Positions 1 to 6,952 are shown, counted from the stretch's first letter. The stretch: 9,628 nt of DNA from Pedosphaera sp. (GCA_028293265.1 JAQGPB010000130.1:1-9628); one strand, 5' to 3'. Numbers and translations are program-made. Notes: generated by a model from the letters alone, not told the origin.

Positions 1-108
1 TTTCACACCCCAAAATGATCGTGTTTTTCTGAAAGCAGCAAACCCTTATAAACATTGACCGCAACCGCCTTTTTTTCACAAAGATTCATCAAATAAAAAA
101 AGCGTGTC

Positions 109-125
109 AAACCTACCGTAGGTTT
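109..125. promoter_or_regulatory. Perfect 8-bp inverted repeat, operator-like
   Basis: The sequence AAACCTAC-C-GTAGGTTT is a perfect dyad of two 8-base arms around one central base. Size and symmetry fit the binding site of a dimeric repressor (TetR- or Rrf2-like sites have this form), but no regulator gene is in view. It lies about 650 bases before the first gene of the operon, so it may serve an unseen promoter or a gene to the left. There is no T-run after it, so an intrinsic terminator is unlikely. Confidence 0.4.
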
Positions 126-380
126 CATTTTCCAAGTTCCCCACTGGTAAAGTGGATCCTATGAATGCTCAAAATAGAGTATGGGAGCGTGGGAATGCCG
201 ACCCGCCGGCAGCAAAAGCCCGGACTCGCCTCCTTGTATGGTGGTCTGCCCTTCAGGGGGTCCCGGCGCGCCGTAGTGCCGCGCTCCCCCGCGTCCCCCC
301 AGCCGACCACCGCCAAGCCCGGCCCACCCCGCCTGGCTCAGCTTTGCTCACCTCAGCCTCGCCGGACCGGTTTAGACCGC

Positions 381-400
381 TTTTGCCCGGTTTTGCCCGG
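381..400. repeat. 10-bp tandem duplication
   Basis: TTTTGCCCGG occurs twice back to back and is followed by a third partial match (TTTGGCG). The preceding bases (ACCGG, GACCGC) are of similar composition, so the stretch from about 365 to 407 is low in complexity. Confidence 0.6.
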
Positions 401-444
401 TTTGGCGTTGGAGCTTGGTTATTCTCTGGAGCTTCTCAAACGGC

Positions 445-588
445 GCGGAGTTTCGCAACAAATTTGTACGCTACTCCCTCTCCTGTCCCACCCCAAAACC
501 CTCAACCAAAAAACCACAACCACTTTTGGGGCGGAGTTTCCCGCCAAATCAGACCAAATTTGCGCGCCACTCCGTTTTCCGTCCCACC
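445..588. repeat. Diverged direct repeat, two copies
   Basis: Copy 1 (445-492) and copy 2 (531-588) share GCGGAGTTTC at the left end, CAAATTTG in the middle, CACTCC/TACTCC after it, and GTCCCACC at the right end. They differ by about 10 extra bases in copy 2 and by scattered substitutions. This is too long to be chance and indicates an old duplication or a repeat family within the non-coding region. Confidence 0.6.
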
Positions 589-602
589 TTCCACCCGCAG
601 AA

Positions 603-618
603 GCGGCGCGAACGCCGC
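603..618. repeat. GC-rich hairpin with CGAA loop
   Basis: GCGGCG-CGAA-CGCCGC is a perfect 6-bp stem with a four-base loop. It has no following T-run, so it is not a standard intrinsic terminator. It sits just after the second copy of the direct repeat and may belong to the same repeat element. Confidence 0.45.
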
Positions 619-675
619 GCTCCGTGGTGGTACCGCCAAACTGCGCCCTCGGAGTCCTGTTTGACTCAACATTCC

Positions 676-704
676 TTGACATTTCCAGCGGATTTCTTCA
701 ATTT
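676..704 (+). promoter_or_regulatory. Possible sigma70 promoter of the efflux operon
   Basis: A perfect -35 hexamer TTGACA lies at 676-681. At 16-18 bases further on there is only a weak -10 match (TCAATT at 698-703 is the best). It lies about 70 bases before the first start codon of the operon, which is a sensible distance. The weak -10 keeps confidence low; the element could depend on an activator or be fortuitous. Confidence 0.25.
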
Positions 705-773
705 GCGCGCATTGTTATTGCAAATTGCATGTTCGGAGGCTGAAGAGGTGCCAGACTCAAAATAGGAATATTT

Positions 774-1574
774 ATGACCAACACTGAATCACCCCCGAAT
801 CTTGGGGAGCCGGTTGCACCCAAAATGTCCTTGGGCGGGCGGCTGATGAATGTTTTTATTTCGCCATCGGAAGTTTTTGACGAGGCGAAAAGCAGCCCGC
901 ATGAGGCGATGAACTGGATCGTCCCGGCCGTCGCTGCCATCATTGCGGGGATCATTTACAGCATGGTTGTTTTTTCACAACCGCAGATCGGCCAGGCGAT
1001 GAGGGAGGCGCAGGAAAAGCAAATGCAAACGATGGTGGACAAGGGGCGCATGACGCGTCAACAAGCCGATCGGGCATTGGCAATGAGCGAGCAATGGACC
1101 GGTCCCACGGCGATGAAGGTTTATGGCATTGTCGGGAGCATCATCGGCACCGGGATAAAGCTTTCATTCATAGCCTTGTTGCTCTGGCTGATTGGAAACT
1201 TCGCGCTCAAAACGCCGTTTGATTATGGAAAGGCAATCGAGGTAGCGGGCCTGGCCGGCGTCGTCTCGGTTCTGGATTCAATCGTCCGGATGCTGCTTGC
1301 CGTAATCTTTACCAACCCTTCGATGAATCTTGGCCCGGTCTTGTTTGTAGGGCACTTCGATCCGCAAAACCGGGTTCACGCGCTGCTGGCGTGGTGCGAT
1401 GTGTTTCTTTTCTGGGAAATCGCATTATGGTCGCTCGGCCTTGCGCGGCTGAGCGGCCAGAGTTTTTTGAAATCGTTCCTTTGGGTGTTCGGTTGCGTGG
1501 CGGCAATTGCCGGATCCTGCATGGGAATAGCACTGTCGTTGAGCAAAATGATGGCCGGTCTGGGAGGAAAATAA
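774..1574 (+). CDS. YIP1-family integral membrane protein
   Basis: 266 residues. After a short Pro-rich cytoplasmic N-terminus comes a conserved-looking block (LMNVFISPSEVFDEAKSSP, residues 24-42) and then Trp-Ile-Val-Pro at 48-51, the usual opening of YIP1 (Pfam PF04893) proteins. Five hydrophobic segments follow, at about 48-67, 116-140, 154-178, 207-226 and 233-256. A charged, Gln/Met/Arg-rich loop at about 72-110 lies between the first two. The ATG at 774 is preceded by AGGA six bases away. Bacterial YIP1 proteins have no settled biochemical role. Its stop is one base from the adaptor start and the adaptor's ribosome binding site lies inside its last codons, so the two are translationally coupled. 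This suggests an accessory role in the export system, for example assembly in the inner membrane. The family call is fairly secure; the role is inference. Confidence 0.8.
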   Translation: MTNTESPPNLGEPVAPKMSLGGRLMNVFISPSEVFDEAKSSPHEAMNWIVPAVAAIIAGIIYSMVVFSQPQIGQAMREAQEKQMQTMVDKGRMTRQQADRALAMSEQWTGPTAMKVYGIVGSIIGTGIKLSFIALLLWLIGNFALKTPFDYGKAIEVAGLAGVVSVLDSIVRMLLAVIFTNPSMNLGPVLFVGHFDPQNRVHALLAWCDVFLFWEIALWSLGLARLSGQSFLKSFLWVFGCVAAIAGSCMGIALSLSKMMAGLGGK

Positions 1575-1575
1575 A

Positions 1576-2934
1576 ATGGCGAATCCAAAATCCAAGAAAC
1601 GCAAGAAGCTGATCTTTTTCCTGATTCTTCTGCTGGTGGTGGGCGGATTGACCGTGGTGGCAATCGTGAAGAAAAAGGACGTTGTCATCACCATTCAAAA
1701 GGAAAAGGCGGTGCGCCGCAACCTCACCGAACTCGTGGTGGCGAACGGCAAAATCCAGCCGGTGGTACAGGTGAAAATCAGCCCGGAGGTGAGCGGCGAA
1801 ATTTTGGAACTGCCATTCAAGGAAGGGACGCTCGTCAAGAAAGGCGAGCTTTTGGTCAGCATCCGCCCGGATAATTATGTGGCGACGCGAGATTCCTCGC
1901 GCGCCAATTACAATTATTCAATGGCGAACTCGAACACAGCCTACGCGAATTTTGAAAAGGCGGATTTGGAATACCGCCGCAGCCAGGTGCTGTTCAAGAC
2001 CAGGTTGATTTCGGACTCTGATTTCTTGACGGCAAAAACATCTTTCGATGTTGCCAAGGCGTCGCTGGAGGGAGCCATCGAGCAGGTTGGCATGGCCCAC
2101 GCCTCGCTGCAAAACGCCGAGTCCGATCTTTCGAAAACAAAGATTTTTTCGCCGCTCGACGGCAAAATTACTAAGCTGGGATCACAGGTGGGTGAACGCG
2201 TCGTGGGCACAGCCATGATGGCGGGCACGGAAATCATGACGGTGTCGGACTTGAATGAGATGGAGGCGCGGGTGGACATCGGGGAGATTGACGTGGTGTT
2301 GATTGCCGTGGGGCAGAAGGTGCGCCTGGAAGTGGATGCGTTCAAGGACCGGAAGTTTGAAGGCGTGGTGACGGACATTGCCAATTCGGCGAAGAACAAT
2401 GATACCGGCACGGCGGCTGCGTCGAGCACCGCCAGCCAGGAGGCGACGAAATTCCAGGTCAAGATACGTATCAAGGAAAAGGAGATGTTTTTGCCGGGGA
2501 TGTCGGTGACGGCGGAGATTGAAACGCGTTCGCGCACGAATGTAATCACCGTCCCAATTCAGAGCGTGACGACGCGGTTGCCCAAGGAAATGGACAAAGG
2601 CAAGGCAGGTTCGACGAACGCCGTTGAAATCGCGGCCGCAAGCAATTCTCCGGCAACCACGAACTCGGGCGATTCCGGTTCCAGCAGCAGGAAAAAAGCC
2701 GATGAGCCGCCCAAGCTGATCGAGGTGGTCTTCGCGCTTGATGGCGACCACGTCAAGATGGTCCCCGTCAAACGCGGCATCGGTGATGAAAACTTTTATG
2801 AAATTGTGGAGGGTCTGAACGAGGGCGCAGACGTGGTGACCGGCCCATACAAGTCGCTCAGTCACGAACTCGAAGAGGGGACGAAGGTCGTGGTGGGCGT
2901 GGCGAAGAAGGAAGCGGCTGTGAAAGCGAATTGA
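1576..2934 (+). CDS. macA: Periplasmic adaptor subunit, MacA/HlyD type (RND/MFP family)
   Basis: 452 residues. A Lys-rich N-terminus (KSKKRKKL) precedes one membrane anchor at about 12-31. The first half of a biotinyl-lipoyl-like domain is at 67-100 (VSGEILELPFKEGTLVKKGE region), an alpha-helical hairpin at about 102-187, and the second lipoyl half at 188-210 (TKIFSPLDGKITKL). The beta-barrel spans about 215-320, and the membrane-proximal domain continues to about 445. Such adaptors bridge an inner-membrane ABC permease to a TolC-type channel. The hairpin is of MacA-like length. An insert at about 336-380, rich in Ser, Thr, Asn and Ala and ending in RKKADEPP, interrupts the C-terminal domain. 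GGGAGGA at 1562-1568 is a good ribosome binding site for the ATG at 1576. The symbol is by family resemblance; it is not proven to export macrolides. Confidence 0.88.
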   Translation: MANPKSKKRKKLIFFLILLLVVGGLTVVAIVKKKDVVITIQKEKAVRRNLTELVVANGKIQPVVQVKISPEVSGEILELPFKEGTLVKKGELLVSIRPDNYVATRDSSRANYNYSMANSNTAYANFEKADLEYRRSQVLFKTRLISDSDFLTAKTSFDVAKASLEGAIEQVGMAHASLQNAESDLSKTKIFSPLDGKITKLGSQVGERVVGTAMMAGTEIMTVSDLNEMEARVDIGEIDVVLIAVGQKVRLEVDAFKDRKFEGVVTDIANSAKNNDTGTAAASSTASQEATKFQVKIRIKEKEMFLPGMSVTAEIETRSRTNVITVPIQSVTTRLPKEMDKGKAGSTNAVEIAAASNSPATTNSGDSGSSSRKKADEPPKLIEVVFALDGDHVKMVPVKRGIGDENFYEIVEGLNEGADVVTGPYKSLSHELEEGTKVVVGVAKKEAAVKAN

Positions 2935-2978
2935 GAATTGAGGATTGCGGATAGAAACCAAACTCATTTTTACAAACC

Positions 2979-3665
2979 GTGAGCCTGATCCGACTGCAAA
3001 ATATTTCGCGCCGCTACCAAATGGGGTCGGAGACCATTCATGCGTTGCGCGATGTCTCGCTGGAAATCCAGCGCGGCGAGTATGTGGCGATCATGGGGCC
3101 GTCCGGATCGGGCAAGTCCACGCTGATGAATCTGCTCGGCTGCCTGGATACGCCGACTTCCGGGTTGTACGAACTGAACGGAAATAATGTCAGCGAGATG
3201 GATGACAACGAACTGGCGGAGATCCGAAACCGGGAAATCGGTTTTGTGTTCCAGACGTTCAACCTGTTGCCGCGCTCCAATGCGCTGCGCAATGTCGAAC
3301 TGCCTTTGATCTATTCCGGCATGGACGCGGACGAACGGCGGCGTGTGGCGTTGGAATCGCTCTCCAGCGTCGGCCTGGCTGACCGCGTCCATCACAAGCC
3401 CAACGAAATGTCCGGCGGACAACGGCAGCGCGTGGCAATTGCGCGCGCGCTCGTCAACAGCCCGTCCATCATCCTGGCGGACGAGCCGACCGGCAATCTC
3501 GATTCCAAGACCGGGGACGAAATCATGGCGCTCCTGCAGGTGCTTTCGGACAAGGGCAACACCATTTTCGTCGTGACGCACGAGGAGGATGTGGCGAGGC
3601 ACGCGCGCCGGATCATCCGCATCCGCGACGGCCTCATTGCGAGCGACGAGGCGATGCACAAATGA
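2979..3665 (+). CDS. ABC transporter ATP-binding protein, MacB/LolD type
   Basis: 228 residues, a stand-alone nucleotide-binding subunit. Walker A is GPSGSGKST at 40-48, the Q-loop Gln is at 92, the signature MSGGQRQR is at 144-151, Walker B with catalytic Glu is ILADEP at 165-170, the D-loop is NLDS at 173-176, and the switch His is at 201. All catalytic residues are present. The length and the [10 protein letters not shown] segment are typical of the LolD/MacB ATPase group that energises MacB/FtsX-type permeases by mechanotransmission. The start is GTG; an in-frame stop lies at 2952-2954 with no ATG between, and the product then begins [12 protein letters not shown] as expected. No clear Shine-Dalgarno precedes it. 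The 44-base gap after the adaptor contains short GAATTGA/GGATTG repeats. In E. coli MacB the ATPase and permease are fused; here they are separate genes. Confidence 0.93.
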   Translation: MSLIRLQNISRRYQMGSETIHALRDVSLEIQRGEYVAIMGPSGSGKSTLMNLLGCLDTPTSGLYELNGNNVSEMDDNELAEIRNREIGFVFQTFNLLPRSNALRNVELPLIYSGMDADERRRVALESLSSVGLADRVHHKPNEMSGGQRQRVAIARALVNSPSIILADEPTGNLDSKTGDEIMALLQVLSDKGNTIFVVTHEEDVARHARRIIRIRDGLIASDEAMHK

Positions 3666-3703
3666 AAATTCTGTCCACGTTGTCCAAATCGTTTATCGCT
3701 TGA
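3662..3703 (+). other. 13-codon mini-ORF linking ATPase and permease genes
   Basis: An ATG at 3662 overlaps the ATPase stop as ATGA and opens a 13-residue frame ([13 protein letters not shown]). That frame ends at a TGA at 3701-3703, which overlaps the proposed TTG start of the permease at 3700 as TTGA. The mini-ORF is in a different frame from the permease. It could be a coupling leader that carries ribosomes from one gene to the next. It could instead be the original permease N-terminus cut off by a one-base frameshift (or a sequencing error), since 'MKIL' is a plausible permease beginning. Both readings are inference; the overlaps themselves are plain in the sequence. Confidence 0.4.
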
Positions 3704-4932
3704 ACTTTTTCATCGAGCTGAAGGAAGGCCTGAGCATCGCGTGGGACGCGATTCGCGCGAACAAATTGCGCTCGGTCCTGACGACGCTCGGCATTGTCAT
3801 CGGCGTGGTGACGGTGACGCTGATGGGGACGGCGATTGACAGCATGAACCGCGCGTTTCACAAAAGCATTTCGGTCATCGGCGCGGATACGCTTTACGTC
3901 AACCGCATCGGTTGGATCATGAATTCGGACGTGGATTGGGAAAAAATGTGGCGGCGTCGTGCCATCACCCTCGAGCAATTCAAGGCGGTCGAGCAGTTGA
4001 TGACCGGTGTGAAGGGCATTGCGCCGCGCGTGGATATGAACCAAACCGTCCGCTATCAGGATAAGACGGCCAGCGGGGTTCACATTGTCGGCACCTCGGA
4101 TCAATTTCTGACCACCAGCAGTTTCTCGCTGGCAGAAGGGCATTTCATCACCCAGGCGGAGGCGCTGGGCGGCCGTCCGGTCTGTGTCATCGGACTGGAC
4201 GTCGCGACCAATTTTTTTCCGCGCGAAACGCCGCTGGGCAAGCAGATCAGCGTTGGGCAACGAAAACTGGAGATCATCGGTGTGCTGGAAAAGCAGGGGA
4301 GTTTTCTGGGCCTTCAGAGCCTCGACAACCAGGTGATCATCCCCGTGCAGCAGCTTTTGATCGGCTACACGCGCAATCCTGATTTCACCATCCAACTGAA
4401 GGTAAGCAGCGTGGCCAGCATTGACGACGCGCAGGAGGAATTGCGCGGCATCGTGCGCCGGGTCCGGCACGTCGCGCCTGGCGATCCCGACGATTTCACC
4501 ATCAATCGCCAGGAACAATTTGTCAGCATGTTCAACAAGGTGGCCGGCACGATTGCCACCGTCGGCCTCGTGATCACCGGGCTGTCGTTGTTCGTCGGCG
4601 GCATTGGCATCATGAACATCATGTTTGTATCGGTGGCGGAGCGCACGCGCGAAATCGGCGTGCGGAAAGCCATCGGCGCCAAGCGGCGGACCATCATGAT
4701 GCAATTCCTCATCGAGGCGGCGACGATTTGTCTGCTCGGCGGATTGATGGCCCTGGCGCTCACCTATGGTGTAACGCTGATTATCTCGCAATTGATGTTC
4801 CCCATGAACATGTCGCTGCCGGTGATGGCATTGGCGGTGCTGGTTTCGCTGCTGACCGGTCTGGCCTCCGGATTTTTTCCCGCGTGGCGCGCGGCGCGCA
4901 TGGACCCGGTGGACGCGTTGCGCAATGAATGA
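3700..4932 (+). CDS. ABC transporter permease 1, MacB/FtsX type
   Basis: 410 residues from a TTG start chosen because the mature-looking beginning NFFIELKEGLSIAWDAIRANKLRS starts here. The same frame stays open upstream to an ATG at 3589, but that segment lies inside the ATPase gene and is Arg/Ser/Ala-rich shadow sequence. One membrane segment at about 25-45 (LGIVIGVVTVTLMG) is followed by a large periplasmic domain at about 46-280 (MacB_PCD fold). Three further segments are at about 285-309, 337-363 and 372-392. The conserved cytoplasmic motif ERTREIG is at 314-320, and the C-terminal PAWRAARMDP..ALR at 394-408. Four helices with a periplasmic domain after helix 1 is the type VII ABC permease pattern (MacB, LolC/E). 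No Shine-Dalgarno precedes the TTG, so coupling to upstream translation is likely. The family is certain; the exact start is not. Confidence 0.87.
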   Translation: MNFFIELKEGLSIAWDAIRANKLRSVLTTLGIVIGVVTVTLMGTAIDSMNRAFHKSISVIGADTLYVNRIGWIMNSDVDWEKMWRRRAITLEQFKAVEQLMTGVKGIAPRVDMNQTVRYQDKTASGVHIVGTSDQFLTTSSFSLAEGHFITQAEALGGRPVCVIGLDVATNFFPRETPLGKQISVGQRKLEIIGVLEKQGSFLGLQSLDNQVIIPVQQLLIGYTRNPDFTIQLKVSSVASIDDAQEELRGIVRRVRHVAPGDPDDFTINRQEQFVSMFNKVAGTIATVGLVITGLSLFVGGIGIMNIMFVSVAERTREIGVRKAIGAKRRTIMMQFLIEAATICLLGGLMALALTYGVTLIISQLMFPMNMSLPVMALAVLVSLLTGLASGFFPAWRAARMDPVDALRNE

Positions 4933-4939
4933 TTAACTT

Positions 4940-6214
4940 GTGAAATCCAAGCCCGGCCATTCTAAATTGCGTTTGCTCAATTTCCTGTTCGCGGAATTGA
5001 AGGAAAGTTTTGCGATGGCCGCCAGTTCCCTCGCCGCGCACAAGCTGCGCTCCGCGCTCACTTTGCTCGGCGTGCTGGTTGGCGAATTTTCCATCATCGT
5101 GGTGATGACCACGATGCGCGCAATGCAGCATTTCATCGAGACCAATGTGAGCCAGTTGGGCGGCGAAACTTTTGTGGTTCAAAAGTGGCCGGGCTTTTCC
5201 GTCAAAAACAACGCCAAATATCGCCGCCGACCGGACATCACCTTGCGGCAAGGATTGGATGTTCAAAAGCGAGTAACGCTCCCGCGTCACGTCGGGCTGG
5301 AAGCGGGCTTTGGTGTGGATGAAATTATTTCGAGTTACGCCAAGGCTGCGCCAAATGCCGACATGGTGGGCGAAACGGTCGGCAGCTTCGCCGTGCAAAA
5401 CTGGGTTTTGGACGAAGGGCGCATTCTACAGGATACCGATGTCGAGAGTTTGCATGACGTTTGCGTGCTGGGCAGCAAGATGGCGAAAGATTTGTTCCCC
5501 TTCGGCCTGCCCGTGGGCCAGAGCATCAAGATTGACAGCATCAAATACACCGTGGTGGGCGTGCTCGAACCGCGCGGCGCGATGGAAGGCGGCAACCAGG
5601 ATAATTTTGCGGTCGTGCCCATCACCACCGCGCTGAATCGTTACGGCAGCCGCTGGCAGAGTGTGAACATCCTCGTGCAGGCCCCTGATCACGATCTTTA
5701 CGATCAAACGGTGGACCAGGTCCGCTCCGCGTTGCGCGTCGTCCGCAAGGTTCAGCCCGGCGATGAAGATGATTTCGAAATCAATTCCAACGATTCCGTC
5801 ATGGGGCAGATCAATGCCTTCACCTTCGCCGTGCGCATGGGCGTGGCGGCCATCAGTTCCATCGCATTGATCGCCGCCGGCATCGGCATCATGAACATCA
5901 TGCTTGTCTCCGTGACCGAACGGACTCGCGAGATCGGCATCCGCCGCGCCATCGGCGCAAAGAAGCGAAACATCATGACGCAATTCATCATGGAAGCAAT
6001 CGTGCTCTGCGAAGTCGGCGGCGTCATCGGCGTGGTGTTGGGAGTCATCGGCGGAGATGTGGGCGCGCACTTCATGAACCTGTCGCCGGTGATTCCGGTG
6101 GACTGGGTGTTCCTCGGCCTGTTCATCTGTTCGCTGGTTGGAATTGTTTTTGGAACTTATCCGGCTTACAAGGCGGCCAATCTGGACCCGATTGAATCGT
6201 TGCGGTATGAGTAA
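4940..6214 (+). CDS. ABC transporter permease 2, MacB/FtsX type
   Basis: 424 residues from a GTG start seven bases after permease 1. The layout matches permease 1: HKLRS before helix 1 (about 39-57), a large periplasmic domain, then helices near 300-325, 345-370 and 385-405. ERTREIG is at 327-333 and PAYKAANLDP..SLR at 408-422. The sequence is clearly paralogous to permease 1 but far from identical, which fits a heterodimeric permease as in LolCE. Helix 1 contains Glu49 (GVLVGEFSII), where permease 1 has Val (GIVIGVVTV); an acidic residue in a transmembrane helix is unusual. The N-terminus before helix 1 is basic and longer than in permease 1. It is probably the last gene of the operon: the next gene is convergent and starts its 3' end 29 bases on. 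No strong intrinsic terminator is visible in that gap, only TTCGCGAA followed by a short T-run. Confidence 0.9.
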   Translation: MKSKPGHSKLRLLNFLFAELKESFAMAASSLAAHKLRSALTLLGVLVGEFSIIVVMTTMRAMQHFIETNVSQLGGETFVVQKWPGFSVKNNAKYRRRPDITLRQGLDVQKRVTLPRHVGLEAGFGVDEIISSYAKAAPNADMVGETVGSFAVQNWVLDEGRILQDTDVESLHDVCVLGSKMAKDLFPFGLPVGQSIKIDSIKYTVVGVLEPRGAMEGGNQDNFAVVPITTALNRYGSRWQSVNILVQAPDHDLYDQTVDQVRSALRVVRKVQPGDEDDFEINSNDSVMGQINAFTFAVRMGVAAISSIALIAAGIGIMNIMLVSVTERTREIGIRRAIGAKKRNIMTQFIMEAIVLCEVGGVIGVVLGVIGGDVGAHFMNLSPVIPVDWVFLGLFICSLVGIVFGTYPAYKAANLDPIESLRYE

Positions 6215-6243
6215 TGGGCTCTAAATTCGCGAACTCTTTTTTC

Positions 6244-6591
6244 CTATAATGGCAGGTAAACCACTTGGTTGATGACTTCCGCCGTCGTGCCGGACTTGGC
6301 AATGAGTTCCAAATCCATGATGCACTGCCCGATGGAAACATCCAATTGCCGGGCAAAAACTACCGTGGCAAATTGCCTGCCTGCGCTCAATCGTTTCGCG
6401 GCTTCCGCCAATAAATCCACATCTCGCGTAAACAGGATTCGCCCCAATTCTGCCGAACGGTCCAATAATTGTTCGTCTGGCAATTCAGTGGTGCCATCTT
6501 GTTGGGAAGTTAAAACGTCCACGCCTCGTCTTCGCAGGCCAAGCGTAATGGCGAGGGGGACATGGACATCCGTATAGATGGCCAAGCTCAC
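6244..6591 (-). CDS. DUF5615 PIN-like protein, probable toxin
   Basis: 115 residues. The beginning (YTDVHVPLAITLGLRRRGVDVLT) matches the DUF5615 family (Pfam PF18480), a PIN-like nuclease fold. It has an acidic residue on the first strand (Asp8), the conserved SDEELL-like element here as PDEQLL (38-43), and the strand-plus-acid motif RILFTRDVDLL (51-61) with Asp57 and Asp59. These acids would form the metal site of an RNase. The gene overlaps the DUF433 gene by four bases (ATGA), the usual order antitoxin-then-toxin for DUF433-DUF5615 pairs. Its 3' end faces the efflux operon across 29 bases. Family assignment is good; toxicity and RNase activity are inferred from family and context. Confidence 0.8.
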   Translation of the reverse strand: MSLAIYTDVHVPLAITLGLRRRGVDVLTSQQDGTTELPDEQLLDRSAELGRILFTRDVDLLAEAAKRLSAGRQFATVVFARQLDVSIGQCIMDLELIAKSGTTAEVINQVVYLPL

Positions 6592-6902
6592 AGAGGCTTG
6601 GCGAGTGTGTGAAGGCGTTTCTGCAATGAAGACTCACCGGTTACGGCGCGCAATTTCTTCAAATCCGCAACCTGATGGGCGATTTGCTCATCGAACTGTT
6701 CCTGATGGTCGTAATAAAAAGCGAGCGCTGAGTGAATTTCAGCAAGCGAAAGATGGGGATGCTGCTCATGAATGGCATCGGCGCTCCAGCCATACGCAAG
6801 ATGGTCAAGCACCACTTCAATGACTTTTACGTTCTTTCCCTTTATCCAAGGCAATCCTCGGTCGTCACGCACGATGTGAATGATGGTTTCAGCAGCCGTC
6901 AT
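6588..6902 (-). CDS. DUF433 protein, probable antitoxin
   Basis: 104 residues. The segment GLPWIKGKNVKVIEVVLDHLAYGWSADAIHEQHPHLSLAEIHSALAFYYDH (16-66) is a clear DUF433 (Pfam PF04255) domain: the P.I.G..V.V motif, then a winged-helix-like stretch ending in P.L...I..AL.YY. A charged helical C-terminus (67-104) would wrap the partner toxin. Its stop overlaps the DUF5615 start by four bases, so the two are translationally coupled. Known DUF433 antitoxins usually repress their own promoter. The 50 bases upstream contain a small GCGC-AAA-GCGC dyad (6939-6949) that could take part, but this is speculative. Confidence 0.8.
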   Translation of the reverse strand: MTAAETIIHIVRDDRGLPWIKGKNVKVIEVVLDHLAYGWSADAIHEQHPHLSLAEIHSALAFYYDHQEQFDEQIAHQVADLKKLRAVTGESSLQKRLHTLAKPL

Positions 6903-6952
6903 AATGCGACGCTAACACCATGGCAGGCAAAAGACAATGCGCAAAGCGCGGA

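Larger units (their letters stand above)
1..773. other. Long non-coding region upstream of the efflux operon
   Basis: No reading frame here looks like a real protein. The open frames on both strands are rich in Pro, Arg, Ser and Ala, overlap one another, and have no recognisable domain, which is typical of chance frames in GC-rich DNA. Base composition is uneven: about 1-150 is AT-rich, about 190-410 is strongly C-rich on this strand, and about 660-773 is mixed. The region holds a perfect dyad (109-125), a 10-bp tandem duplication (381-400), a diverged direct repeat (445-492 and 531-588) and a GC hairpin (603-618). The last 100 bases probably carry the promoter of the operon starting at 774. 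It may be a repetitive intergenic element or gene remnant; I cannot tell which without a genome comparison. Confidence 0.6.

Noticed and set aside
419..682. Minus-strand open frame of 87 codons
   Set aside because: Covers the direct repeat and hairpin, Arg/Gly/Ser-rich, no recognisable motif; treated as a chance frame.
152..743. Overlapping open frames of 170 and 192 codons on the plus strand
   Set aside because: Pro/Arg/Ser-rich composition, two frames open over the same DNA, internal repeats, no domain or ribosome binding site; best explained by lack of stops in C-rich DNA.
2935..2978. Regulatory element in the adaptor-ATPase gap
   Set aside because: Only short GAATTGA/GGATTG repeats are present, with no dyad, promoter or ribosome binding site strong enough to call.
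3589..3699. Upstream ATG extending permease 1 by 37 residues
   Set aside because: The extension is an out-of-frame shadow of the ATPase C-terminus and does not resemble permease N-termini.
3634..4791. Long minus-strand frame of 385 codons opposite permease 1
   Set aside because: His/Arg/Asp-rich antisense frame with no domain, fully opposite a clearly real permease gene.
6215..6243. Bidirectional terminator between convergent genes
   Set aside because: TTCGCGAA is followed by a T-run, but the dyad is too short to form a stable hairpin with a loop, so a terminator is not supported.
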